Assembly (NCBI RefSeq): GCF_022376445.1
Contig: NW_025955226.1
Span: 1 to 54,777, forward strand
Source of the DNA: Fomitopsis serialis
Lineage: Eukaryota > Basidiomycota > Agaricomycetes > Polyporales > Fomitopsidaceae
DNA length: 54,777 nt
Direction of reading: 5' to 3'
Shown here: positions 35,965-45,474 of the stretch, piece by piece
Position numbering within the stretch: the first letter of the stretch is position 1
Layout: each line of letters starts with the position of its first letter
Notes under the pieces: model-generated
Told to the model about the DNA's origin: nothing
Seen by the model: the letters and a program-made list of their open reading frames with translations, nothing else
Database searches by the model: none
Program-made: the position numbers and the translations under genes

Positions 35965-36693
35965 TCGCTTTGTTTCTCGCCCACACCCTCCATAGAATGC
36001 GACTGCACACCTCGGTGACGTTCGCAGCCCTCTACCTCCTCCAATGCCTAACAGCGTTCCCGCTGCGGATCGTCGGCGGATCATCGGGCGCGTTCCAGGT
36101 CATCTTTGACGACACCTACTCTAACAAGTCATGATCATGAAGCATCGTCGGCCAGGGACCGACAGCGCTGAAGGAATTCGAGGCGAAGGTGCGGAGGGAC
36201 TTCAAGGCCAAGGGCCATACCCCACGTACGTGCTCCAATAGCCTGCACCGACACCAGTACCGTCGACGACGCCATACGGCGCCACGACGTCGACCACCAC
36301 CCGGAACTTCGCCCGCCGCGCGTCCTTCGACGTCGCCACCGAAGCCCACTCCCATGCCCGTCGACGCCAGCACGGCGTACACGGCGTACCCAAGTCCGCC
36401 CACGAGCCCCGACACGCCCGACACGCCTGAACAGTCGTACTCGACTTAGACGAGCCCCGCATCGTCCGCATCGCCGTCGACGCCACCGGGTTTCGTCGAC
36501 GCGAACATCCGCATCGCCTCGCACAGCACCCACGGGACGCCCCACGTCATTGAGCAAGAGTCCCTCGCCGCCGATGCTGAAGCAAACGGGCCGGTCGAGG
36601 GCTCGCCCTTTATATCCGATGACCGCGCCTCGGGGACGCAGAAGGCGAAGGGCTAGGACTGGTACGCCCACCCGACGCCGTGCGTGTGGTAGA
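35965..36693 (+). pseudogene. broken tandem duplicate of the cyclin gene
   Basis: The region matches 35070-35940 of the cyclin gene (HTSVTFAALYLLQ, then KPTPMPVDASTAYTAYPS). It has internal deletions, an early stop after DDTYSNKS, another stop after EQSYST and several frame changes. It lacks the start exon, so it is a local partial tandem duplication that has decayed. Confidence 0.85.
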
Positions 36694-37519
36694 TCGTCGT
36701 GCGCCCGTCGTTGCTCATTATATCGGACACCGTGCTATCGCATAGGACCTCGTCAACGCACGGTGGCCTTGGTGGCGCATCCGGTTCGTGGCGCGTTTCT
36801 CTTCTTTGTCGCTCTGCTCTTGCATTGATCTTCTTGTTCTCATTTCCATTTGTGCATTGTCTCCTACCTTGTTACGCATGTTCCTATGCATGTTCTCCAT
36901 TATATAGGTGAATGTACACTCCCTAGTACTACGATTCAGAGCATACAGTAGATACAATTGCAAAGTATACTGTATACTTTAAATGATTCGTCGTCACGTG
37001 TCACAGCGCCCGACGAACGAAATCGGTGAATAACGCGTCACAGGCTTGAGACGGCGTAGACTGCGGCGCGCGCTACGCGCCAATCAGGTAGGTAGTATAC
37101 CTAATCGGGTAATTTGACGAATACAAATTTTCGTCAGGCCGGTCACAGTCACACTTGGGTGACGAACCATTTAAAAGTATACAGTATACTACAGTTCAAT
37201 GAATACAATTGTGTCATTGTTGTCATGTCACTTCAATGCAGAACTGAGAACAATGAGCAACAGCTTGTATTGAAGCTTTGAATACAAATGAAGTCTCTTG
37301 GAAAGTATTCTTGGGATGACAAGAAATTACAACGTCTTTTGAACAGGCACCACAGACATTAATCTACATTTATTCAAGTCTACAAGGCTTTTACAAGTGC
37401 AGCAAGCTGGAGTTGTACATGCCCAAGTAGGATAGGTCTTACATGGCCTCATATATGTTCGACTTATCTTGTAAAGCTTCACCCAATCTTGCCAAGCCAA
37501 GTGGGTTTTTCCTGATGAG
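36694..37519. other. intergenic region containing a MITE
   Basis: Apart from the MITE at 36964-37190 I see nothing functional. The A/T-rich stretch after 37,190 borders the left edge of the duplicated block at 37,520. Confidence 0.5.
36964..37190. mobile_element. 227-bp MITE with AGTATACTGTATACTTT ends
   Basis: The left end AGTATACTGTATACTTT continues AAATGATTCGTC. The right end is the reverse complement with an extra T (AAATGGTTCGTC on the opposite strand). The inverted repeats are about 30 bp. The terminus is itself palindromic (GTATACNGTATAC). A TA duplication is possible but cannot be separated from the palindromic ends. It has no ORF. Confidence 0.7.
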
Positions 37520-38200
37520 CCAACAAGTGTGTTGCGCTCTTGCGCGGCGGTATCGAGGTCAATGGCGTGTTTGGCATGATGGTTGTACAGGATCCGCTTG
37601 ATGGGTGGATCCTGCCAGAGTATGCCTGCATCGACTGTAGCAATGGAGGGTGAGTAGCTACCGATGTAATAAAGGTGTGGTACATGCCATAATTCTTGTC
37701 CAGTATTTCTGTGTGATGAGTCAGTATGCTGAATAGACTAATTGTGATGCAGAGAACATACTGTGCCAGTAATCAACAGTCTCCCTCACCAAGCACATGA
37801 GACTGATAGTGGACCGCGCGATGTGCGTCCATTCATCACGATCATGAGTGTGGATGCGCAATGATTCGGGCAATCTGGGGGTGCTCCAGTGCCTGTACAA
37901 GGGGGTGATGAAGTTGGCCAATGCGATCATGACCGCTTCGAGTCGATCGATCTCTGAGCGTACATAGAGCATGTTGAGGGGTTGCGGGTCGGTGATTGTA
38001 CGGACGCATATGATGCGGAGCCACTCCTTCATGTGCTCGTGCCATTTTTGGTAGATCTCGTAGATGGTGAGCGGGACGTATGCGGGACCGACGGGAACGT
38101 GCGATTGCACGAATTGCTCCGTGTGTTTGTGGATCAGCCGGACGAGCACAGCAGCTTCGAGGACGACACGAATCCGGTCAGACCATGCTGGACGGTCCAT
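37520..38200 (-). pseudogene. gene E' (copy 2), truncated
   Basis: Starts MDRPAWSDRIRVVLEAAV at 38200 and is about 80-85% identical to gene E in protein. Exon 1 ends at the same donor (GTATGTTC). The next segment (HHAKHAIDLDTAAQERN) is in a better frame than in copy 1, but homology stops at 37,520, so the last part of the protein, including NEYEFF and the final exon, is missing. Nothing replaces it downstream. Confidence 0.7.
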
Positions 38201-38353
38201 GGTGACTGGCCAGCGCTGAGTGCTGTGGTAGGGGACATGGTGAGAGCAAGAACGTACCTGGCGCACACAGATGGTCTGTGGATCAAAGGGAAGGGACTGA
38301 TCACACCATCATGCAAACAGATGAGTCACATGTGTGGAATATTATGGCACGTG

Positions 38354-38905
38354 ACAAGGAGGGCGCACGCGGTCGCGCACGTCCTCCTTTGACATGCATC
38401 AGGGGTGCGCGCACCATGCTATGCATGCCCAAATACACCTCGGTAGGAGGGCGCGCGCGATCGCGCGCGCCCTCCTATTTAGCAGATATATATGCACACA
38501 CACCGTATACGTTGGCAGAATAGACGCCGGTACACATGCCATGTAGGAGGGCGCGCGCGATCGCGCACGCCCTCCTATACCATGGATCATGGGTGCACGC
38601 ACCATCCCATACATGTCCAGAATATCTGTGTTTAGGAGGTCGCGCGCGGTCGCGCGCGCCCTCCTATAAGACACATTTTGATTGGACATGTGCTGTGTAT
38701 GCACACTGAAATAGACGCTGATATAGGTACGATTAGGAGGGCGCGCGCGATCGCGCGCGCCCTCCTAATTGGTATGTATGCCATCTCCATAATATACGTG
38801 TTTAGGAGGTCGCGCATGGTCGCGTGCGTCCTCCTTAATGTACCTTGTCATGACACATCCAGCATACATTTTAGGAGGGCGCGCGCGATCGCGCGCGCCC
38901 TCCTA
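38354..38905. repeat. family D palindrome array, duplication copy 2 (7 hairpins)
   Basis: Inverted repeats at about 38354-38391, 38444-38477, 38544-38577, 38634-38666, 38734-38767, 38803-38835 and 38872-38904. The arms are AGGAGGGCGCGCGC (or AGGAGGTCGCGCGC on one side). Positions and spacers match the family B array of copy 1 one for one, for example GAATAGACGC and GTACCTTGTCA in matching spacers. A GTGCGCGCAC motif lies at about 38,404. Confidence 0.93.
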
Positions 38906-39031
38906 TGAGGCATCTTTTGGTGCATATGTACTACTCACACAGTGGAGAAATGTCACCACTTGCCTTATATGGTTATGCCCATATATAGTAATTCCTATAT
39001 CGGGCAACACAACCCCACCACAACCCCCCCC

Positions 39032-39223
39032 ATGTTTACTGTAGGTCACTATAATGCGCATTACGCCGCCAACAAGGTAGAGGCGGCGGAGCGCAGGGTC
39101 GCTATTCTCGAGCGCAAGGTCGCAAAGCTCGAGAGCGACCTTGAGGACAGTAACCAGCGCGCCGCGACGCTCGAGTCCCGCCTCGCGAAGCTCTCGAAGG
39201 ACGTCAGGAAGATGCGGAAGTGA
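39032..39223 (+). CDS. small coiled-coil protein, 63 aa
   Basis: ATG at 39032 to TGA at 39221-39223. After MFTVGHYNAHYAANK the protein is a heptad-type helix throughout (VEAAERRVAILERKVAKLES), rich in Ala, Glu, Lys and Arg, with no membrane or Cys features. It would form a dimeric or trimeric coiled coil or bind another coiled-coil partner. It is divergent from gene E', with the family D array between them and a conserved ATATGGTTATGCCCATATAT element about 60 bp upstream. The copy at 23.4 kb is cut after nine codons. No family recognised. Confidence 0.6.
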   Translation: MFTVGHYNAHYAANKVEAAERRVAILERKVAKLESDLEDSNQRAATLESRLAKLSKDVRKMRK

Positions 39224-39245
39224 CTTGTATTGAAAACGGTGCAAC

Positions 39246-39526
39246 TACCCGCACTCGCGCCACGGCGCGAACGCGGGTAACACCATCGCATCCCTTCACA
39301 TTGTTGTTACCCGCGTTCGCGCCGTGGCGCGAACGCGGGTAGATCGATTCACTCGTGACACTGCGCGTAACTACTGTAAATGTATTTGTTGACTGTGGGA
39401 GGTCGTAGTATCGCTCGCTAAAATGAATGAATTGACGTGATCGTACCTGCCGTTTGGAACCATCAAAATCCGTCGAGCTGCCGCAGATTTGTACCTGCAT
39501 TCGCGCTACGGCGCGAGTGCGGGTAG
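39246..39526. repeat. family C variant palindromes near coiled-coil gene
   Basis: Three inverted repeats: 39246-39279 (arm TACCCGCACTCGCGCC, imperfect), 39308-39341 (TACCCGCGTTCGCGCC with perfectly matching right arm) and about 39493-39526 (CTGCATTCGCGC). The first two are 62 bp apart. The second shows ACT changed to GTT in one arm with the compensating AAC in the other. Confidence 0.85.
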
Positions 39527-39684
39527 CATGTGTGTTAATTAATTATTTGCACGTCTCAGATCGTCGATCGAGTGCATAGTTCGGTGGTCAGATTGAACAG
39601 ACATATGTCGAGCATGCTCCAGAAGTGGTAGTACATGTGGTTTACATACATGCACGATGCGATACACTATCCCGACCTTCCTAC

Positions 39685-40560
39685 TCAATCATCTTCATCA
39701 CCCCCATACCGAGCACGTTTCTTCTTCGTCGCCTGAAGGGCACCCCGCAATCTGGCGACCTCGTTGATGAGCCGCGCGATCACCCCCTGATGGATGTTCA
39801 ATCGTTCGGCCATAGGGAGATCCGATGATCGCTTGACATCGCGGATGATCGCATTGGTGTCGAGCTTGTTGAGTTTGCCTGTACCAGCATGAGTGTTCCG
39901 TTTCTCAATCAAAGAATGAACACTTACGTCTCGCGACACGATGGGCTCCAAAGCTAGAAGGCCCAGCACCGGCGTCAACACTGCTTGATGTTCCTGGCGA
40001 CACAGGATCCACGTCCATCATCTGCGCCACTGAGACGGTCGATGGGCTTGCAGAAGAAGCGGGCGAGTGCGACTGTGCAGATGCGATACGCCCGGCCGGC
40101 AGCGGGGATGATGAGTCGGATACAACGTTGGGCGGCGATGCGGGCGTCGAGCGAGTGACAGAACGCGAGGGCGAATGCGATGGAGAAGGCGCGGGCGAAC
40201 GCGATGACGAGCGTGCACGTGGTAGAGAGTCGGGTGCGGAATTATTCTGCAGCACAGGTGCCAGGGACGCGCGCGGCGAGTCAACCGCCTCAGAGGCTCG
40301 TTGGTCCTGTAGCGAGTGAGCGCGTCACAGAGAAAGACAGAAATACAACATGACTTACCGTGAGCGAGCAGTTGACCTTCCTCCTCATACAGCGGTGACA
40401 GCACGTCTTCACGAAGGGCACCCTACACTCATCTCGCCCGTCATTCACACACCGCTTGCACCGCGCGGCCTCGACCAGCTTACAAGTCAGTAAGCATTGG
40501 CTGCGATTGAGATAAAAAAGGAACCCACGTACCACGGTGTTTCGCACTCACAGAGGTCAT
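39685..40560 (-). CDS. Cys-cluster protein D (Zn2Cys6-like), paralogue of A3
   Basis: Minus-strand exons: one with CKRCVNDGRDECRVP followed by CHRCMRRKVNCSLT (to about 40,362), one long Ser/Pro-rich exon (DQRASEAVDSP ... AHRVARR), and a last exon GKLNKLDTNAII ... YGGDEDD ending at 39685 with a short helical stretch (VIARLINEVARLRGALQ). The Cys spacing matches gene A3, including the ECRVP motif. The first exon (ATG at 40560) does not join in frame with confidence, so the true N-terminus is unresolved. Family C palindromes lie on both sides. A DNA-binding regulator is plausible from the Cys/basic cluster; the target is unknown. Confidence 0.55.
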
Positions 40561-40946
40561 CTTGCGTGCACGTACCTTACGCGCACACAATCTCCGTGTC
40601 GGCTGTCTTCATGCGCAGGTACGCACATCACCCCAGGGCGTGGTGGGCTTGCTGGATGTAAAAGAGAGGGAGGCAGGAGGCAGGAGAGGCGGGAGATCGT
40701 GGTTGTGGGCAGGAGATCGTGTGAGCGCCCGTCGGTGGCTGAGCAGGTGGCTGACGTGATCTCGCCTCCCTGTCACTGCACATCACTGACGCACAACACG
40801 GAATGGACGCCGCATGCGGAGGGTGTAATGGATGATGTGGTACACCACAGATGCATGCCCTCTGTGGCACACGAGCAAGTCGGTGGGTGCCTGTGAGATC
40901 GGGCGGGCGCTCGGACTTGCCAAACAAGGCAATGGATGTGCGGACT
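40561..40946. other. intergenic region upstream of gene D
   Basis: No palindrome of families A-D and no supported gene. It probably contains the gene D promoter. Confidence 0.45.
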
Positions 40947-41107
40947 CATCCGCAATCGCGCCATAGCGCGATTGCGGGTAAGGGTGACTGGCAGAAGGCA
41001 GTCGCAGACTCAAATGGAGACTGCATGTTACCCGTGTTCGCGTCATGGCGCGAACCGGGTAAGAGTACCTCGCATCCGCAGTCGCGCCATGGCGCGAACA
41101 CGGGTTA
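40947..41107. repeat. family C variant palindromes upstream of gene D (3 hairpins)
   Basis: Inverted repeats at about 40949-40979 (CCGCAATCGCGC with perfectly matching GCGCGATTGCGG), 41028-41062 (TTACCCGTGTTCGCG) and 41074-41106 (CCGCAGTCGCGCC, right arm GGCGCGAACACGG, imperfect). The changed bases in the first arm pair with changed bases in its partner arm. Confidence 0.8.
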
Positions 41108-41858
41108 TGCACGCTGAGATTCATGCTGCGAGGGTGAGACGTTTAATGCTCAGAACGTGAAAATGCCTTCCTCACCCATCCTCACCCCATCCTCACCCTA
41201 AGGATTGGTCAAAAAGCCCCTATAATAGAGGCGGAATAAGTCCACATACCCTTTGTGATTTTCGGGCCTCCGAATAATCACTCGATGACGATGTTGCAAC
41301 CTACAGAGACAGCGAACATGTCAGTTGCGGCCAGCTGGAGAGCCTATGTGCCCTTGGGGCCGAGGGCAACGCTGACGGTGTCTGCGAGCACGCGTTATTG
41401 AGAATGCTAGCACGACCCTTGTTCGAGAGCTTGGCTCCTTATGTGCACCGCGAGCAAAGGCTTCTGTGTGGCGCCCAGCGCACCGACTCACTGCCAGCGC
41501 GGTCATCTCGAACAGCCAGAGAAAATAAGGACTCACCACAGGACAAAACCCACCCACGCGTACTCCAGGATACAGAAGCGACCGCAGAGCAGGGAGCCGA
41601 GTCGTGATCACACTAACAGCATGCAGAACGGGAAGACACTCACCGCTGTCGAGTTCGACCTCAGAACCTTGCTCTTGCAAGTGGCAGATGCAGACGGAAC
41701 CGAATGTCGTCCAACGAAGCATCCTGCACTAATGAACAAAGGGGTAAAGGAGACGAATGTCTCGAAGGCATCTACAAAGCATTATACTACACTAGTACCC
41801 GGGGCACAAGTCGTATGGTAGTTCTACAGGGCAGGCATAAATACCATGTACTGTGAGT
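41108..41858. other. gene-free stretch with promoter-like block
   Basis: At about 41,165-41,230 there is a CTCACCC-rich tract, then ATTGGTCAAAAAG, then CCCCTATAATA, closely matching the block at 32,640-32,697. No gene follows: the plus-strand frames after 41,230 show no recognisable protein. Confidence 0.5.
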
Positions 41859-43179
41859 TCAGGCGCTCCACGCCTCTACGAGTTTGAAAAATCCCCAGAG
41901 GCATCCACCGGAGATGATAGGCAGTGTAAGGTTGTCGTCCAGATTTCCAAGATCTGCACAGCGAACTGTGGATGAGTGTTATCACCAAACAAAGGCTGCA
42001 CGCGACGCACCGAGAGCTTCCGTAATGCCTGAAATAAGCCCAGCGACAACGCCCAACACGCCGAGGCCCAACCATGCCCCCGCTGCACCAAGGATACTCG
42101 GATTCCCGGTCGTCGGCGCGACCACCGGCCATTGCCAGCTGCTCGGCTCACCCACCTGGGGGACGACCCAGCCCCAGAAGCCGATCGCGATGGCCGCACC
42201 GGTGACGACGGCTGCGATGAATCCAGCAACGGACTTGCGGGGCGCGAGGGGGAGGCGGAGGAGCGGGAGGCGGGCGGGGAGCTTGGGGGTGCGTGCGCCG
42301 AAGAGACGGCCGATCGTAGACGCGGCGGTATCAGCCCAGGACAAACTACGTGGGTGTCAAACCATGCGTCGCGCATAAGGAGGGTCTCCCGACTCACATG
42401 AGGATAGAGACTACGGCGATGTCGAGAGGGTATACGGCGAGGGCGAACATGACGCCGGTGATGTACCATATCACGCCATTCGTTGAATTCTGCGGGGGCG
42501 ACGCGTCAAGACGTGTGGCGATGAGCACGAACGGACAGTTGCAAGACGCACCTTCTCGCTTTCGCGCATGAGGAATCCGACGCTCCTCTCGAACAGCCGT
42601 TCGAACCTAGCGGAGCGGAGCCGGAGGATATCGCACGGGACGATGAACGCAAGGCCGCTCGCGAGCGCGACGACGACGGTCCGCGGCGAGCCATGGGAGT
42701 AGTAGAGATACAGAGTCAAGACACCTTCGCACCAACGCCCATTCAGCCCGTCGATCAAACAGAAAAAAACGCATTCCGCACTCACCAATCGACGAATGCA
42801 GCGCCTTTCGCGGAATCTCCCAGTCGACGACGACCTTCTCCGCGACGGTACGCTGTATGACAATCTTCTTGCCCTTCGCCGCCGAACGTGAGCCCTTGCG
42901 CGCGTGCTTAGCTGTTGTTTGCGCCTGGCCGTTCGGTTGCTGGGGCGAGTGGCCGTTGGTATGGGCGTCTGCGTTGCCGTTGAGGGCGGGGGACGCAGAC
43001 GCTGCGCCGGAACGTCTAGTGGACATTGATGGTCGGTCGGAGGACGATGCGCGCGTGGAGACAGGGGACTGGGATCGCCGCGAACCAGAGAGGAAGGAGA
43101 GCTTGGAGGAGGAGTGGAGTCCGAGGCGACTGGGTTCGTGCTTCAGACTGAGTTGAAACGCGTCGTTAGCGGTGATCAT
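41859..43179 (-). CDS. DGK1: CTP-dependent diacylglycerol kinase (Dgk1-like), 362 aa
   Basis: Five exons, 43179-42786, 42724-42552, 42489-42398, 42345-42011 and 41953-41859, total 1,089 nt in frame. The N-terminal 110 residues are Ser/Arg-rich and basic, ending KGKKIVIQRT. Family hallmarks follow: WEIPRKALHSSIG, VGFLMRESEK, LSWADTAASTIGRLFG and APRKSVAGFIAAV. Several hydrophobic segments fit an ER/nuclear-envelope membrane protein. In yeast, Dgk1 phosphorylates diacylglycerol with CTP to make phosphatidate and opposes the Pah1 phosphatase in phospholipid synthesis and nuclear-membrane growth. Nothing unusual is seen. Confidence 0.9.
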
Positions 43180-43532
43180 GCTACAGCGTGTAGGGTCGTA
43201 AGAGGGTAGAATTGTCGCAGGAGACGACGAGGTACACAAGATGGACGGCGAGCAGGGACGCTAGACGGCGAGTGGTGGAACAGACCAAGTCGCGTGCAGA
43301 GGCCGTGGTGTTCGAACCCAGCCACGTCAAGGCGTCTAGCCACAGAAGGCACAATCACATGTTGCCGCGCTAGACATATCCGGCCACCTCTCCTCATCGC
43401 ACTCGTCGTACAGTACAGCTGGTATACAGACAGCTACGTTCAGCACGCAGACAATAATACATGGCGCAAACACAGCATCGAGCATGCATGATCATTTTAG
43501 AGATGCCCAAGGCATCGACGTCGTAGAACACC
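43180..43532. other. intergenic, DGK1-RPS22
   Basis: It holds the DGK1 upstream region and the RPS22 3' flank. No gene is supported. Confidence 0.5.
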
Positions 43533-44349
43533 CTAGTACACATAGCCCAGCAGCTTGCCACCGACGTTCTTGCGACGCGCCTCCTCGTGGTCGAGGATGC
43601 CAGACGATGTCGTCTGTACCGCCGCAATTAGCACGGTCACTCCCACAGTATAACAGACAACTTACGAGGATGATGATGCCGAAGCCACGAGCAGGCAGGA
43701 GCAAGTTCACCCACGACTCAATCTGGGGTGCCTGGATGTTGTAGCGGGGAGAGATGACACCCGTCTTATTCAGCCGGCCGTTGAGCTGGATAACGATCTT
43801 GCCGGAGCGGTGGTCGTCGACGATCTCGAACTCGCCGATGTAGCCTGTAAAACGAAACCGACATCATCAGCATATGACCCCGTGCATTTGCTGTAATCCG
43901 TATAGAATGTAGTCTCTGAAGTGAACAGACGTCCGGTGGGAATGAGCCGGACGTGCGTTGTATGTACAGACAGCTCGTTGATGTCTCGGAGCGTTAAAAC
44001 AGCAGACAGGTGGAGGCACGACCTCGTCAACTGTAGTTATCACCCCGAGGATTCGCAGCCGAAAGGTGGCGGTGGTAAGGGACGGAGACTCACCGTGACG
44101 CTGCATGACGCTGAGGAACTTGACGATGACCTTGGAGGAAGGTCGGACGAGGACCTGGCGCTTGCCCCGCCGCTCGGCGTTGACAATGTTGTTCTGCGGA
44201 ACAGTGTAAGGCTCTAGCCCAAATTGTGACTTATGAACTGAACTCACCAGGCAGTCGTTCTAACATGCCATCATTCTCATGTTACCACCAAAGCTACGCA
44301 AGCAAAGTCGCAGAAAGAGACGACGCACCAAAACAGAGACGCGGACCAT
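43533..44349 (-). CDS. RPS22: 40S ribosomal protein uS8 (S22/S15a), 130 aa
   Basis: Exons 44349-44329, 44259-44248, 44193-44094, 43844-43666 and 43613-43533 give exactly 131 codons, the normal length for the family. The protein reads [20 protein letters not shown] ... [14 protein letters not shown] ... [12 protein letters not shown] ... [19 protein letters not shown] end ([15 protein letters not shown]). Exon 2 is a 12-nt micro-exon coding NDCL. uS8 is an assembly protein of the small subunit body, binding helix 21 of 18S rRNA. It is head-to-head with RPS17 across 449 bp, so the two ribosomal genes may share a bidirectional promoter. Confidence 0.95.
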
Positions 44350-44798
44350 GGTGGGCAGACGAGAGAGACGGTGAAGAGCCGGAGCTAAAAGCGAAGAGAA
44401 AAGACCTGGAGTAAGCTATACACGCTCGTCCGAGTGTCGCGCTACGGAAAGCACGAGTCAAGACGAGCTTCGGCGAAGACAGGCTGCGGAGGGACCGCGC
44501 GGGTTCAATCGACCAGTGCTCTTCTGCTCGCGCGTAGCAGCGAGGAGAGCGTATTCACCTTGGAGGGTCTTGAGGAGGGCGGCGGCGGCAAGCGAGGAGG
44601 GCGTCCAAGTCTCAGTAGGCGCGCAGGGGCGAGCGGCTGTGGCTGCAGCTGTACAGTTCCTCGCAGCCACCCGGGCGTTGCCGGCATTCACTTTCGCTGT
44701 GTCGGTCGTCGGCGAGCATCCCTCAGCCAGCAAGCCCAGCCGCAAGCCCAGCAACCCGCAAGTCATCTCCGCCCTCTCTAGCCTCCTCATCATCCAAC
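44350..44798. promoter_or_regulatory. shared divergent promoter RPS22/RPS17
   Basis: 449 bp separate the start codons of two oppositely oriented ribosomal protein genes. No gene lies between. The RPS17 side has a pyrimidine-rich run before the ATG (CCGCCCTCTCTAGCCTCCTC), typical of ribosomal protein leaders. Confidence 0.6.
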
Positions 44799-45474
44799 AT
44801 GGTCTGCTCGCTCGTCTCCCCGCGCTTCCGCATTCTGACCGTGTATGCTGTGTGCAGGGCCGCGTTCGCACGAAGACCACCAAGAGGGCCTCCCGGGTGC
44901 TCATCGAGAAGTAGTCAGTACATGCGTTCGTCGTAACGGCGATTTCAGAGGCTCATCGTTGCCCGCCAGCTACCCGCGTCTCACGCTTGACTTCCACACG
45001 AACAAGCGTATCATCGATGAAGTTGTGCGTACACATAAACTCGAGCTAGGACTTGGTGCTGAAGCGATCTTATAGGCTGACGTTCCCTCGAAACGCCTCC
45101 GCAACAAGGTCGCTGGCTTCACGACCCACTTGATGAAGCGTATCCAGAAGGGTCCCGTCCGCGGCATTTCCTTCAAGCTCCAGGAGGAGGAGCGTGAGCG
45201 CAAGGACAACTACGTCCCTGAGGTCTCCGCCCTCGACACCTCCGTCAACGGCCTCGAGGTCGACCCTGACACCAAGGTGCGTTTGGTCCTTCACCTTGCA
45301 TACGGTCCCGTCCGTACAACCGCATCCCTTGACTCACTCGCCCTCACTTTGTAGGATCTCCTGCGCTCCCTCAACTTCGACTCCGTTGCTGTCAACGTGG
45401 TCGTGCCCGTCATCGCGGTCCCCGATCGCGGCCCCCGGCGAGACCGCCGCAACGTGCCGGGCGCTGGGCGGTAA
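44799..45474 (+). CDS. RPS17: 40S ribosomal protein eS17, 144 aa
   Basis: The start codon ATG (44799-44801) forms the whole coding part of exon 1. The intron then runs to 44857, followed by exons 44858-44913, 44970-45024, 45076-45276 and 45355-45474, for a total of 145 codons. The protein reads [54 protein letters not shown], and ends VPGAGR. All of this is diagnostic of eS17, a component of the small-subunit beak/head region. A start codon isolated by an intron is common in fungal ribosomal genes. Confidence 0.95.

Larger units (their letters stand above)
37520..39058. repeat. 1.54-kb segmental duplication, copy 2
   Basis: This is the counterpart of 21875-23415. It carries the 5' part of gene E (E'), a seven-hairpin array and the start of the small coiled-coil gene, which is intact here because the DNA beyond the right edge is present. 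Confidence 0.85.

Noticed and set aside
43300..43340. tRNA gene
   Set aside because: GTTCGAACCC resembles a T-loop, but no acceptor stem, anticodon arm or T-stem pairing can be formed around it on either strand.
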